64,000 nucleotides of DNA from Simplicispira psychrophila DSM 11588 (GTDB taxonomy: Bacteria > Pseudomonadota > Gammaproteobacteria > Burkholderiales > Burkholderiaceae_C), in assembly GCF_000688255.1 (NCBI RefSeq), contig NZ_JHYS01000002.1, positions 248,001-312,000 of the forward strand. The letters are read 5' to 3'. Position numbers and translations under genes: made by a program. This document shows, one piece after another, positions 55,221 through 63,531 of the stretch; the first letter of the stretch is position 1, and each line of letters begins with the position of its first letter. Under the pieces are notes generated by a model, which ran no database searches, was not told where the DNA came from, and was given only the letters and a program-made list of their open reading frames with translations.

Positions 55221-57092
55221 GTGATCGCCTTGTCCTCCGCACAACACACTGTCCTGCAAGATGTCTTTGGCTACGAGCAGTTTCGCGGGCCGCAGGAGGC
55301 CATCGTCGGGCATGTGATTGGTGGCGGCGATGCGCTGGTGTTGATGCCTACCGGCGGCGGCAAATCGCTGTGCTACCAGGTGCCGGCCATCGTGCGCCAG
55401 CAAAGCGGGCAGGGCGTGGCGATTGTGGTGTCGCCGCTGATTGCGCTGATGCACGACCAGGTGGGCGCGCTGCATGAGGCCGGGGTGAGTGCGGCGTTTC
55501 TCAATTCCAGCTTGGATTACGAGGCGGCGCAGGACGTGGAGCGGCGCTTGCAAACCGGCGCCATCACGCTGCTGTACGTGGCGCCCGAGCGGCTCAATAC
55601 CCCGCGCTTTCTCGGCTTGCTGGATGACTTGTACCAGCAGCAAAAACTGAGCCTGTTTGCGATTGACGAGGCGCATTGCGTCAGCCAGTGGGGGCACGAT
55701 TTCCGGCCCGAGTACCGGGCGCTGTCGGTGCTGCATGAGCGCTACGCCGGCGTGCCGCGCATTGCGCTCACGGCCACGGCCGACGACCTGACGCGCGCCG
55801 ACATCATTGAGCGCTTGCAGCTGGAAGGCGCGCGGCTGTTTATCAGCAGTTTTGACCGGCCGAACATCCGCTACACCATCGTTGAAAAGAAGGTCGCCAC
55901 GACACAATTGCTGCGCTTTATTGAGCGTGAACACTTGGGTGATGCCGGCGTGGTGTATTGCCAATCGCGCAAACGCGTCGAAGAGCTGGCCGCCACGCTG
56001 GTGGGCGCGGGCATCAATGCGCTGCCGTACCACGCGGGTTTATCCAACGACATTCGCCAGAACAACCAGAACCGTTTTTTGCGCGAAGAAGGCATCGTCA
56101 TGGTGGCGACGATTGCCTTTGGCATGGGCATTGACAAGCCGGATGTGCGCTTTGTCGCGCACGTTGATATGCCGAAAAACATCGAGGGCTATTACCAAGA
56201 AACCGGCCGTGCGGGCCGCGATGGCTTGGCGGCGGACGCCTGGATGGCCTACGGTCTGAACGATGTGGTCAACCAGCGCCGCATGATTGACGAAAGCCCG
56301 GCGGGGGAAGAATTCAAGGCCGCGCTGCGCGGCAAGCTCGATGCCCTGCTGGGCTTGGCCGAGGCGATTGACTGCCGGCGCGTGCGCCTGTTGGCCTACT
56401 TTGGCGAGGCGTCCACGCCGTGCGGCAACTGTGACAACTGCATCAGTCCGCCAGCGGTCTGGGACGCGACCGATTGCGCGCGCAAGCTGCTATCGACCAT
56501 TTACCGCGTCCATGCGGCCAGCGGTATCAGCTTTGGTACCGGGCACATCATGGATATTTTGCGCGGCCAGAAAACCGAGAAGGTCGAGCAGTACGGCCAC
56601 GATCAGCTCTCGACCTTTGGCATTGGCGCCGAGTTCAGCGAAGCGCAATTGCGCAGCGTGCTGCGCCAGCTGCTGGCCACCGGCGCGGTGGGCTTGACCA
56701 AGGTACACCTGGACAACGGCCACAGTTTTGACACGCTGTGTCTGAGCGAAGGCTCGCGTGCCGTGCTGCGCGGTGAGGTGCCAGTGCAGTTGCGCGAATC
56801 GGTCGCGGCGCCGCGTGAGCGCAAGCGCCGCAGCCCGGCGGGGACGCTGTCTCCCGCCGCTGCCGCGCTCAATCAAGACGCCCAGGCGCGCTTCATCAAC
56901 CTCAAGGCCTGGCGCGCGGAAGTGGCGCATGAGCACAGCTTGCCGGCGTATGTGATTTTTCATGATGCGACGCTGGCGGCGATTGCGCAGCAGTGCCCGC
57001 GCACGCTGGGCGAACTGCACGGCATCAGCGGCATGGGGGCGAAGAAGCTGGAGGCCTATGGGGCGGAGGTGCTGCGGGTGTGTGCTGCCTAG
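55221..57092 (+). CDS. recQ: ATP-dependent DNA helicase RecQ
   Basis: A 623-residue 3'-to-5' helicase for recombination and repair. Domains in order: DEAD-type helicase with LMPTGGGKSLCYQVPA (Walker A, about residue 45) and AIDEAHCVSQWGHDFRPEY (motif II plus aromatic loop); helicase C with GRAGRDGLAADAW; the RecQ zinc domain with CRRVRLLAYFGE and CGNCDNCI; winged helix; and a C-terminal HRDC domain (ARFINLKAWRAEVAHEHSL onward, about 545-620). The start is a GTG preceded by AAAGA; a TTG nine bases downstream is possible. A dispersed repeat lies directly before it. Confidence 0.96.
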   Translation: MIALSSAQHTVLQDVFGYEQFRGPQEAIVGHVIGGGDALVLMPTGGGKSLCYQVPAIVRQQSGQGVAIVVSPLIALMHDQVGALHEAGVSAAFLNSSLDYEAAQDVERRLQTGAITLLYVAPERLNTPRFLGLLDDLYQQQKLSLFAIDEAHCVSQWGHDFRPEYRALSVLHERYAGVPRIALTATADDLTRADIIERLQLEGARLFISSFDRPNIRYTIVEKKVATTQLLRFIEREHLGDAGVVYCQSRKRVEELAATLVGAGINALPYHAGLSNDIRQNNQNRFLREEGIVMVATIAFGMGIDKPDVRFVAHVDMPKNIEGYYQETGRAGRDGLAADAWMAYGLNDVVNQRRMIDESPAGEEFKAALRGKLDALLGLAEAIDCRRVRLLAYFGEASTPCGNCDNCISPPAVWDATDCARKLLSTIYRVHAASGISFGTGHIMDILRGQKTEKVEQYGHDQLSTFGIGAEFSEAQLRSVLRQLLATGAVGLTKVHLDNGHSFDTLCLSEGSRAVLRGEVPVQLRESVAAPRERKRRSPAGTLSPAAAALNQDAQARFINLKAWRAEVAHEHSLPAYVIFHDATLAAIAQQCPRTLGELHGISGMGAKKLEAYGAEVLRVCAA

Positions 57093-57109
57093 CCCCCTTT
57101 CTACTGACT

Positions 57110-57172
57110 TATTTTTAATAGCTTAAAGCGCATGTCCCATAAGGGTTTGATGTGCTTTTGAAGGCTATTTTT
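57110..57172. repeat. Dispersed repeat copy after recQ
   Basis: AATAGCTTAAAGCGCATGTC..., ending AAGGCTATTTTTCTG. It carries the stop codon of the convergent M14 peptidase gene (TAG at 57165-57167). Confidence 0.65.
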
Positions 57173-58130
57173 CTGTGGGTCGGTTATTTTGCGCTTGCGG
57201 TACGGCGGGTGGCGTATCGGAATGCAGCAGGCGCGCATCCATCCAGCCCAGCAGGTCGTTCCACATCGCGCGCACTTCGGCCTCGCGCGGCATCTTCAGG
57301 GCGTGGTCCAGTTCGATGGTGACCACCGGCATGCCTTGTTGTATGCCGCCGTAATGTCCCAGTGAGCCGGGGAACACCCCGACCCGGTCCAGGCGCAGGC
57401 GCCCCAATCGCTGCGGTGGCTCGTGCGGGCCGTCGAAGTCGAGCACGCCGTAGGGGGCGTGGATGCTGACCACCAGTTGGGGCTGAAAGGCATCCATTTG
57501 CGCGTGCAGAAATTGCGACTCGGGCTCGGACAGCGGCGCCGGGCCGGGCCAGCGGCGCGGATCTTTGCGGGTGCGCTTTTCCCAGTAGAGGGGCGCGTCG
57601 CGCCGCCATTGTGGGGTATTGAAGTTGCGGTTCAGATCGACACCGCGCGCATTGACGCGGCTGGGCTTGGACGCCAGCAGGCCGTCGGGGTTGAGCACCG
57701 GGATAAAGCGCCAGTGCACGGCTTGGCCCAGGGTCTGCATTTTTTCTGCCAGCCCGATCCAATGTAATGCCAGCGAGGCCGAGGTCAGTTCATCGCCATG
57801 GATGGCGCCCACCACCAGCACGCGCAGCGGTGCCGCGGTGTTGTGCGCTGCAGCTGGAACGGTGGCCGGTGTGTGCACGTCGCGCCAGAACAAGGGCACG
57901 CCCTGGCGTGAGCGGGCGCCGCTGGGCACCAGTTGCGCGGCTTGGCAGCGCTGCGGGCCCACATCGGGCAGGCGTGCCAGAAACAGGGCGCAGGCGCTGG
58001 TGGGCGCGCTGTGTGCGCCGGGCGTGACCAAGGCCGAGGCCTGTGCCTGTGGCAAGGCGCTGGCCAGCAGCAGCGCTGCCATGGCAGCGCTGCGCCAAGA
58101 GAATTTAGCGTGCTGTATCAGGGAGTTCAA
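57165..58130 (-). CDS. Exported M14-family zinc carboxypeptidase
   Basis: A 321-residue protein of the M14 zinc carboxypeptidase family, in the group with MpaA-like murein peptide amidases. Catalytic motifs: [20 protein letters not shown] (H-x2-E zinc ligands), [39 protein letters not shown] (third zinc ligand) and [16 protein letters not shown] with the general-base glutamate. A signal peptide is present: hydrophobic [17 protein letters not shown]. The start is uncertain: I prefer TTG at 58130, which adds a basic leader but overlaps minE by 26 bases; an ATG at 58082 gives a short leader. Likely acts on muropeptides in the periplasm. Confidence 0.83.
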   Translation of the reverse strand: MNSLIQHAKFSWRSAAMAALLLASALPQAQASALVTPGAHSAPTSACALFLARLPDVGPQRCQAAQLVPSGARSRQGVPLFWRDVHTPATVPAAAHNTAAPLRVLVVGAIHGDELTSASLALHWIGLAEKMQTLGQAVHWRFIPVLNPDGLLASKPSRVNARGVDLNRNFNTPQWRRDAPLYWEKRTRKDPRRWPGPAPLSEPESQFLHAQMDAFQPQLVVSIHAPYGVLDFDGPHEPPQRLGRLRLDRVGVFPGSLGHYGGIQQGMPVVTIELDHALKMPREAEVRAMWNDLLGWMDARLLHSDTPPAVPQAQNNRPTEK

Positions 58131-58365
58131 TTTTGACTTCGAGCACTTCAAGGTTGTCCTGGCGCTCGAAATTGACGCTGATATCGGTGAGATCGATGGC
58201 GACGTATTTGGAGATGACGGCCAGCAGTTCGCGTTGCAGGGCCGGCAAGTAATCGGGCGTGGTGGTGTTGCGGCCATTGCGCTCGTGCGCCAAGATGATT
58301 TGCAGGCGTTCGCGCGCCACGTTGGCGGTTTTTTTCTCTCCCATGAACAAAGATAGCAGGGACAT
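58105..58365 (-). CDS. minE: Cell division topological specificity factor MinE
   Basis: An 86-residue protein that stimulates MinD ATPase and confines MinCD to the cell poles. The N-terminal MinD-binding part reads [20 protein letters not shown], followed by IILAHERNG and the C-terminal topological domain [20 protein letters not shown], ending in a beta strand ([15 protein letters not shown]). It directly follows minD, one base apart, in the standard minC-minD-minE order reading leftward. Confidence 0.96.
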   Translation of the reverse strand: MSLLSLFMGEKKTANVARERLQIILAHERNGRNTTTPDYLPALQRELLAVISKYVAIDLTDISVNFERQDNLEVLEVKIELPDTAR

Positions 58366-59184
58366 TTATTTACCTCCGCCAAAGATGCGTTTGAAGAAGC
58401 CGACTTTTTGTGCCTCGGTAAAGCGCAGCGGTCGATCTTCGCCCAGAAAGCGCGCCACCAAGTCTTGATACGCCTCGGCCACGTCGGTGCCTTTGAGGTG
58501 GATCGCCGGCAGGCCCTGGTTGGACGCCTCCAGCACCGCCTCGGACTCGGGGATCACGCCAATCAGTTTGATGCGCAGGATGTCCTGGATGTCTTCCACG
58601 GACATCATGTGCCCGTCTTCCACCCGGTTGGGGTGGTAGCGCGTGATCAGCAGGTGCTCGAGGATGGGCTCGCCGCCGTCAATGGCGCGCTTGGTTTTGG
58701 AGCCGAGCATGCCCAGAATGCGGTCGGAGTCGCGCACCGAGGAGACTTCCGGGTTGGTCACCACCAGCGCTTCATCCGCGAAGTGCATCGCCATCAGGGC
58801 ACCGCTTTCGATGCCGGCGGGTGAGTCGCAAATGATGAATTCAAACTCCATCGCCGCCAGGTCTTGCAGTATCTTGCCTACGCCCTCGAGCGTGAGTGCA
58901 TCCTTGTCGCGCGTTTGCGAGGCCGCCAGCACAAACAGGTTGTCGCTGTGCTTGTCCTTGATCAGCGCCTGGCTCAGGTTGGCTTCGCCCTGGATGACGT
59001 TGATGATGTCGTACACCACGCGCCGCTCGCAACCCATGATCAGGTCGAGATTGCGCAGGCCGACGTCAAAGTCGATCACGGCCGTTTTGTGGCCGCGCAG
59101 CGCTAGGCCCGAGGAAAAAGCGGCGCTGGTGGTGGTCTTTCCGACCCCCCCCTTGCCAGACGTCACGACGACGATTTTGGCCAT
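58366..59184 (-). CDS. minD: Septum site-determining ATPase MinD
   Basis: A 272-residue membrane-associated ATPase of the ParA/MinD type. It has the deviant Walker A VVTSGKGGVGKTTTSAAFSS, the Walker A' VIDFDVGLRNLDLIMGCERR and Walker B-like FIICDSPAGIESGALMAMHF. The C-terminal amphipathic helix (FTEAQKVGFFKRIFGGGK) is the membrane-targeting sequence. It lies between minC and minE, with tight spacing, so one transcript is likely. Confidence 0.97.
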   Translation of the reverse strand: MAKIVVVTSGKGGVGKTTTSAAFSSGLALRGHKTAVIDFDVGLRNLDLIMGCERRVVYDIINVIQGEANLSQALIKDKHSDNLFVLAASQTRDKDALTLEGVGKILQDLAAMEFEFIICDSPAGIESGALMAMHFADEALVVTNPEVSSVRDSDRILGMLGSKTKRAIDGGEPILEHLLITRYHPNRVEDGHMMSVEDIQDILRIKLIGVIPESEAVLEASNQGLPAIHLKGTDVAEAYQDLVARFLGEDRPLRFTEAQKVGFFKRIFGGGK

Positions 59185-59213
59185 GTGTTGCTACCCTCTT
59201 TTGAAATTGAAAA

Positions 59214-59987
59214 TCACAGCCGCTCAATCAGCAGCTTTTCGCCGTCGAGACGCACCTGGGCGGGCTGGCCGAGGATCTCGACAGGAATGGCCACTTCGGT
59301 GGTGCGATAGATCCCGGCAATGGACACCAGCTGGGGCTCCATGCAGGTGGTAAAAATGCGCGCATGGATGTTGCCCCGTGCGCCGGCCATGGCACGGCCA
59401 CGCAGCGGTGCATAGACGTGGATGTTGCCATCGGCAATCACTTCGGCACCAAAGCTGACCATTGCCAGCACCACCAGATCGGCGCCACGCGCATAGACCT
59501 GCTGGCCTGAGCGCAGGGGTTTGTCGATCACCACCGTGTGTAGTCCAACCACCGGGGGCTCCGACAGGTCCTGGGATGGCTGCTCTTGTGGCCCGGGGGC
59601 AGGCGCTGGCACCGGGGCAGAGGCGACCGGGGCCCGGCGTTCGGTGCGCACTGGGCCGGCTTCGGGCGCCGCCGTCAGTCCCGCAGCCAATGCGGCCTGC
59701 ATTTGCGCCGTATTGCCGCCGCGCACCGCCACCGGCATGGTGCGGTGGCTGCGCAGCAACGCCATGATGGCCGGGAAATCGAGCGGGCTGTCCGCCTCGC
59801 GCACCGGCCCCAGATCGATCAGCACGGGGTCGTTGTCAAAAAAACCGGGTGCATCAGCCATGCGCAGCGCCAACTCCGCCGTCAGTACCGCGGTGTCGGT
59901 GGTCTTGAGCACGACGGCCACCACGGGCAGCGAAGCGCTCTTGAGATCAAAGCTGGTGCGCGTGGTACGCACAGTTTCAATGGCCAT
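59214..59987 (-). CDS. minC: Septum site-determining protein MinC
   Basis: A 257-residue inhibitor of FtsZ ring assembly. The N-terminal domain starts MAIETVRTTRTSFDLKSASL, as in betaproteobacterial MinC, with ADSPLDFPAIMALLRSHR. A Pro/Ala-rich linker occupies about residues 115-150. The C-terminal beta-helix domain begins VIDKPLRSGQQVYARGADLV and contains GNIHVYAPLRGRAMAGARGN and IHARIFTTCMEPQLVSIAGI, the MinD-binding face. First gene of the minCDE operon. Confidence 0.95.
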   Translation of the reverse strand: MAIETVRTTRTSFDLKSASLPVVAVVLKTTDTAVLTAELALRMADAPGFFDNDPVLIDLGPVREADSPLDFPAIMALLRSHRTMPVAVRGGNTAQMQAALAAGLTAAPEAGPVRTERRAPVASAPVPAPAPGPQEQPSQDLSEPPVVGLHTVVIDKPLRSGQQVYARGADLVVLAMVSFGAEVIADGNIHVYAPLRGRAMAGARGNIHARIFTTCMEPQLVSIAGIYRTTEVAIPVEILGQPAQVRLDGEKLLIERL

Positions 59988-60083
59988 GGGGGTTGCAGGG
60001 TGTGAAAGGTTCAAAGTGTACCGTGGCCCTGTGGGCGGTTTGTCTCTGAACGTGTCGCTGCACCAGAGGACAGTGCGGCTGCG

Positions 60084-60242
60084 ATGCCTTGGATACTGCC
60101 GCAGGTGTTCTTCACGCAAGACACCCCCTGGAGGGGGTTGGCGATTGCGCTGTTGCTGGGCTGTGGCCTGTTCTGGGTTTGCCCGCAGGTGCTGGTGGCG
60201 CTGGGGATCGGGTGGGTCAACCGGCGCCCACGCAGCGCCTGA
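60084..60242 (+). CDS. Possible small membrane protein
   Basis: A 52-residue frame, MPWILPQVFFTQDTPWRG, then one hydrophobic segment LAIALLLGCGLFWVCPQVLV, ending WVNRRPRSA with a basic tail. AGAGGA lies about 15 bases before the ATG, rather far. The single helix with positive residues at the end is sensible for an inner membrane protein, but the frame is short and unsupported by homology known to me. Confidence 0.38.
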   Translation: MPWILPQVFFTQDTPWRGLAIALLLGCGLFWVCPQVLVALGIGWVNRRPRSA

Positions 60243-60416
60243 AGCGGGGGGGGCAAAAATTTCTTGCACCGCTGCTACGTGCTGTAGGTGGACGGCCGAC
60301 AGGGGGTACGGCGCTTGCCTGACGGCGCTGGTGTCCTGTTGCGAGCACAGTCAAGCCCATGGCTTGGCGCGCCATGCGCCTGCTCTTTCTACTTCTACAT
60401 TGGCAAAGGATTTTCC

Positions 60417-60803
60417 ATGGCCCACAGTAACCTTTTGGGGGGTGATCCGCTGCCCGCCCAACCCAGCGGCACTGACACCGAATCGCTGGGCACCAGCGAC
60501 AATTCCGATAGCGGCAGCGATGTGGTCGGCGCCCTGAGCCGGGCCGAGTTGCGCAGTGACACCGACTCCACCGGCACCGGCGAGAGCGCGGACGTGGAGC
60601 GCGATGATGCGGCCAGTGCCAGCGATATCCGGCCCGACCACCTGCTGCGCAGCGCACAGGACCGCGGTGATGGCGCTGCCCTGGACCGCTTTGAGCGCAC
60701 TGCGCTGCTGGACGACGCGCGCGAACAGATCGACACCCTGGCCAGTGACGATGACGCCGCGCCCGGCGATGCCGCCGGCCAGGATGCTGGCGACGGCGAC
60801 TGA
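60417..60803 (+). CDS. Highly acidic protein with a DNSDSGSD motif
   Basis: A 128-residue protein, strongly acidic (Asp and Glu far outnumber Lys and Arg) and with no Cys or Trp. It begins MAHSNLLGGDPLPAQPSGTD and contains ESLGTSDNSDSGSDVVG. I recall proteins with a similar GxSDxSDSGSD start in other Burkholderiales, annotated without a firm function. The middle has a helix-like stretch (HLLRSAQDRGDGAALDRFER). It is probably disordered or a cation-binding soluble protein. It is convergent with pssA, with 17 bases between. Confidence 0.7.
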   Translation: MAHSNLLGGDPLPAQPSGTDTESLGTSDNSDSGSDVVGALSRAELRSDTDSTGTGESADVERDDAASASDIRPDHLLRSAQDRGDGAALDRFERTALLDDAREQIDTLASDDDAAPGDAAGQDAGDGD

Positions 60804-60820
60804 CGCCCTATGCCTCTGCT

Positions 60821-61450
60821 TCAGAATTTTGGAATGCGGATGCGGCTGATCATCAGTGAGCCCGACAGGGCGAACAGCAGCACCAGCGGATGCAGCGTGA
60901 AGCCGCCCAGATGCAGCGCGCCGCCCCACAACTGCGCGCCCAAGGCGCCTTGCCACGCCGCCAGTGCCAGCAGGCCGACCAGCACGATGGACGTAGGAAT
61001 GGGCGTGCCCTCGAAATACTTCACCTTGTCGCCCCCGTCCGACAGCGCCTCGGCGGTGACGTTGAAGCGCGCCAGGCGCGAGACGCCGCAGGCGACAAAG
61101 TAGGCCAGCACGATGCGGTCGTACAGGCCCTGCATACCGCAGCCGTAGGCAATCACGGCCGGCGCGACGCCAAACGAGATCACGTCGGCCAGCGAATCCA
61201 GCTCGCGTCCCAAGGTGGAGCTTTGCTGGCGCCAGCGCGCCACGCGGCCGTCGAGGACATCGAATATCAGCGCTGCCAGCACCAAGGCGCAGGCGTAGTA
61301 GACATGCTGCACGCGCCCTTCCTGCAAATAGGAGAGCATGGAAAACAGCGCGCCGGTGCCGCACACGGCGTTGCCCAGCGTCACCCAGTCGGCGAGGTGG
61401 AATTCGCGGATCATGGCAAAGCGTTTTTTACGCGCGTCGGATGTGGTCAT
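60821..61450 (-). CDS. pssA: CDP-diacylglycerol-serine O-phosphatidyltransferase
   Basis: A 209-residue membrane enzyme making phosphatidylserine, the precursor of phosphatidylethanolamine. The start MTTSDARKKRFAMIREFHLA is chosen; the frame is open 30 codons further up. The CDP-alcohol phosphotransferase signature is complete: FDVLDGRVARWRQQSS then TLGRELDSLADVISFGVAPA (D-G-x2-A-R-x8-G-x3-D-x3-D). Five to six hydrophobic helices follow. It is somewhat shorter than most relatives. No psd gene is adjacent in the window. Confidence 0.92.
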   Translation of the reverse strand: MTTSDARKKRFAMIREFHLADWVTLGNAVCGTGALFSMLSYLQEGRVQHVYYACALVLAALIFDVLDGRVARWRQQSSTLGRELDSLADVISFGVAPAVIAYGCGMQGLYDRIVLAYFVACGVSRLARFNVTAEALSDGGDKVKYFEGTPIPTSIVLVGLLALAAWQGALGAQLWGGALHLGGFTLHPLVLLFALSGSLMISRIRIPKF

Positions 61451-61611
61451 GGGCAGGGCTCCTGGATCGTTTGCGCCAAGGCGCCGCCAAGCTGCGGACC
61501 GGTTGCCATGGCCCGGGGCCTGGTCGGGCGCCGCTGCCATTGATTATGAAGAGCCCCTCTGCCATCCGGTGTAGGTCTGGACCGGACGTTGGCGGCGCAG
61601 TGCGCCTTTCA

Positions 61612-61670
61612 AGCCAAAAGAGCCTCCAGCGCTTATGGAGTATGCGCTGAAAGCTATTTTTTCAATAGCA
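61612..61670. repeat. Dispersed repeat copy
   Basis: AAAGAGCCTCCAGCGCTTAT, then GGAGTATGCGCTGAAAGCTATT and CAATAGC, just after the HIU-hydrolase-like gene on its 3' side. Confidence 0.7.
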
Positions 61671-61712
61671 ATAGGCCAAGCCAGCGTTGCCGCAGGTCTG
61701 GCCGGGTGGCCA

Positions 61713-62126
61713 TCAGTTGCCGCGGTAGGTCGAGAAACCGTAGGGGCTCAGCAGCAGCGGGATGTGGTAGTGCGGCACGGTGCCGTCCACCGCAAAGATC
61801 ACCGGCACTTCAGGGAAGAACGTGGCCGTTTTGTGCTCGGCAAACCACTCACCGGTTTTGAAGGTGACGCGGTAGTTGCCCTTTTCCAGCGCCTTACCTT
61901 CGGGGAACAGTGCCGGGATGCGGCCCTGTTCATTGGTGGTGCCGGTGTTCAGCTGCGTCCAGTCCTTGCCGTTCTGCTTTTCCAGCAGCACTTTGACGCC
62001 GGGCGAAGGCAGGCCGTCTTGCAGGTTCAGCACGTGCACGCTCAGCGGGTTGCCGGCAGCAAAAGCGATGGCCGAAGCGCCGCACAAAGCAATACCGGCG
62101 CACAGGGATTTGAAAGTCATGCTCAT
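61713..62126 (-). CDS. Exported 5-hydroxyisourate hydrolase-like (transthyretin-related) protein
   Basis: A 137-residue protein with a signal peptide (MSMTFKSLCAGIALCGASAI, cleaved near residue 23, FAAGN). The mature domain is the transthyretin-related 5-hydroxyisourate hydrolase fold, with LSVHVLNLQDGLPSPGVKV, an arginine in NEQGRIPALFPEG, a histidine in GTVPHYHIPLLLSPYGFSTY and the end tetrapeptide YRGN (YRGS in most enzymes). The three catalytic residues (His, Arg, His) are present. E. coli HiuH is also exported and lies beside the hprRS genes, like this gene beside a CusRS/HprRS-type system. It is downstream of the GlcG-like gene on the same strand, so probably one operon. Confidence 0.88.
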   Translation of the reverse strand: MSMTFKSLCAGIALCGASAIAFAAGNPLSVHVLNLQDGLPSPGVKVLLEKQNGKDWTQLNTGTTNEQGRIPALFPEGKALEKGNYRVTFKTGEWFAEHKTATFFPEVPVIFAVDGTVPHYHIPLLLSPYGFSTYRGN

Positions 62127-62167
62127 GGTGAATAGTCCTTGTCAGTGGTTAAAAAAATCGTTAAAAA

Positions 62168-62713
62168 TCAAGGGGCTGGCGCGGGTAATGCCGCCGGCAA
62201 AATTTTGGCAATGGCTTGCAGCGCGCAGCTTTCGTCTTGCACCGCGCCGCCCGCGCCGCCGACGCCCATCGCGCCAATCACCTCGGTGCCGATGCGCAGC
62301 GGCACACCGCCGCCAATCAGCAACAGTGCATCGACGGTGTTGAGGTTCTGCGAATCCGGGTTGGCGCGCGCATTGGTCGCCAGTTGGCGCGTCAGGCTCT
62401 TGGTGGACAGCGCGGTGAAAGCTTTGCGCACAGCCGCATCGGTGTTGTGCGGGCCGACGTTGTCGTCGCGCTGCACCGCAACCAGGTTGCCGCCCCGGTC
62501 CACCACCACGGCGACGGCCGAGCGGCCTTCGGCGTGGCAGGCGGCCAGTGTGGCGTTGATCAGATCATTGGCCAACGCCAGCGACACATTGGGCTGCTGC
62601 AGCACTTGGGCGGGCAACACTGCGGCGGGCGATGCGGCGAAAGCGCTGGAGGCAGCCGTGGCGTACAAAGCAAAAGCCGTCAGGGAAGAGCGGGCAGATA
62701 GGCGAAATGACAT
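62168..62713 (-). CDS. Exported GlcG/HbpS-family protein (DUF336)
   Basis: A 181-residue protein of the GlcG/HbpS family. A signal peptide MSFRLSARSSLTAFALYATA with cleavage near AFAASP places it in the periplasm. The domain reads SLALANDLINATLAACHAEG, VAVVVDRGGNLVAVQRDDNV, KAFTALSTKSLTRQLA, and ends with GGVPLRIGTEVIGAMGVGGA. In HbpS the relatives bind haem or iron and sense redox stress. Here it precedes the transthyretin-like gene and is divergent from a two-component system, with a strong palindromic box between. Haem binding is inference. Confidence 0.85.
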   Translation of the reverse strand: MSFRLSARSSLTAFALYATAASSAFAASPAAVLPAQVLQQPNVSLALANDLINATLAACHAEGRSAVAVVVDRGGNLVAVQRDDNVGPHNTDAAVRKAFTALSTKSLTRQLATNARANPDSQNLNTVDALLLIGGGVPLRIGTEVIGAMGVGGAGGAVQDESCALQAIAKILPAALPAPAP

Positions 62714-62782
62714 GGACGAATTCCTTGGGGCGGTACGAATGACAGAACCGCAATGGTGCGCCGCCGCCCCCGTCAAAACCAT

Positions 62783-62816
62783 GGCGTGTGGATGACAAAG
62801 TTGTCATCCACACGCC
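62783..62816. promoter_or_regulatory. CusR/HprR-type operator: perfect 16-bp inverted repeat
   Basis: GGCGTGTGGATGACAA, two bases (AG), then the exact complement TTGTCATCCACACGCC. The centre reads TGACAA-AG-TTGTCA, the core of the box bound by CusR and HprR in E. coli. It lies between the GlcG/HIU-hydrolase-like operon and the divergent regulator gene, about 44 bases before the regulator start and 70 before the operon start. Its symmetry makes a binding site very likely; which protein binds is inferred from the neighbour. Confidence 0.8.
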
Positions 62817-62859
62817 AGCGGTTTGCGCCTACGCTTGCTGGCTCTGGAGGCACACGTAT

Positions 62860-63531
62860 ATGCGGATATTGGTAGTGGAAGACGAGGTCAAGGCAGCGGA
62901 CTATCTGCGCAAAGGCCTGGGTGAATCAGGCTATGTGGTCGAGGTAGCGCACAACGGCATCGACGGCCAGTTTTTGGCACAAGAGAGCGAGTTCGACCTG
63001 ATCATTTTGGATGTGATGCTGCCCGGTATTGACGGCTGGCAGCTGCTGCAAATCATCCGGCGCAAGAGCCAAGTGCCGGTGCTGTTTCTGACCGCGCGCG
63101 ATGCGGTGGAAGACCGCGTTAAAGGGCTGGAACTGGGCGCTGACGACTATTTGGTCAAGCCGTTTTCGTACGCCGAACTGCTGGCGCGGGTGCGCACGCT
63201 GCTGCGCCGGGGCCCGCCGCGCGAGGTCGAGCAGTTCCAAGTGGCGGATTTGCAGCTGGATGTGCTGCGTCGCCGGGTGGTGCGCGGCACCGAGCGCATC
63301 ACGCTGACCAACAAAGAATTTGCCTTGCTGCAGCTGCTGATGGAGCGCAGCGGCGAGGTGTTGTCGCGCACGCAGATTGCCTCGCAGGTGTGGCAGATGA
63401 ACTTTGACAGCGACACTAATGTGGTGGATGTGGCGATTCGCCGGCTGCGCGCCAAGGTGGACGACCCGTTTTCACCGAAGCTGATCCATACCGTGCGCGG
63501 CATGGGTTACACGCTGGAGGCGCCGGAATGA
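62860..63531 (+). CDS. OmpR-family response regulator, CusR/HprR type
   Basis: A 223-residue heavy-metal or peroxide response regulator. The receiver begins [20 protein letters not shown], with the phosphorylation aspartate in [19 protein letters not shown] and lysine in [18 protein letters not shown]. The DNA-binding wing reads [20 protein letters not shown] and [20 protein letters not shown], then [11 protein letters not shown]. The whole is closest by eye to CusR, CopR, CzcR and HprR. It overlaps the kinase gene by four bases (ATGA). The palindromic box in the upstream gap suggests autoregulation. Confidence 0.94.
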   Translation: MRILVVEDEVKAADYLRKGLGESGYVVEVAHNGIDGQFLAQESEFDLIILDVMLPGIDGWQLLQIIRRKSQVPVLFLTARDAVEDRVKGLELGADDYLVKPFSYAELLARVRTLLRRGPPREVEQFQVADLQLDVLRRRVVRGTERITLTNKEFALLQLLMERSGEVLSRTQIASQVWQMNFDSDTNVVDVAIRRLRAKVDDPFSPKLIHTVRGMGYTLEAPE

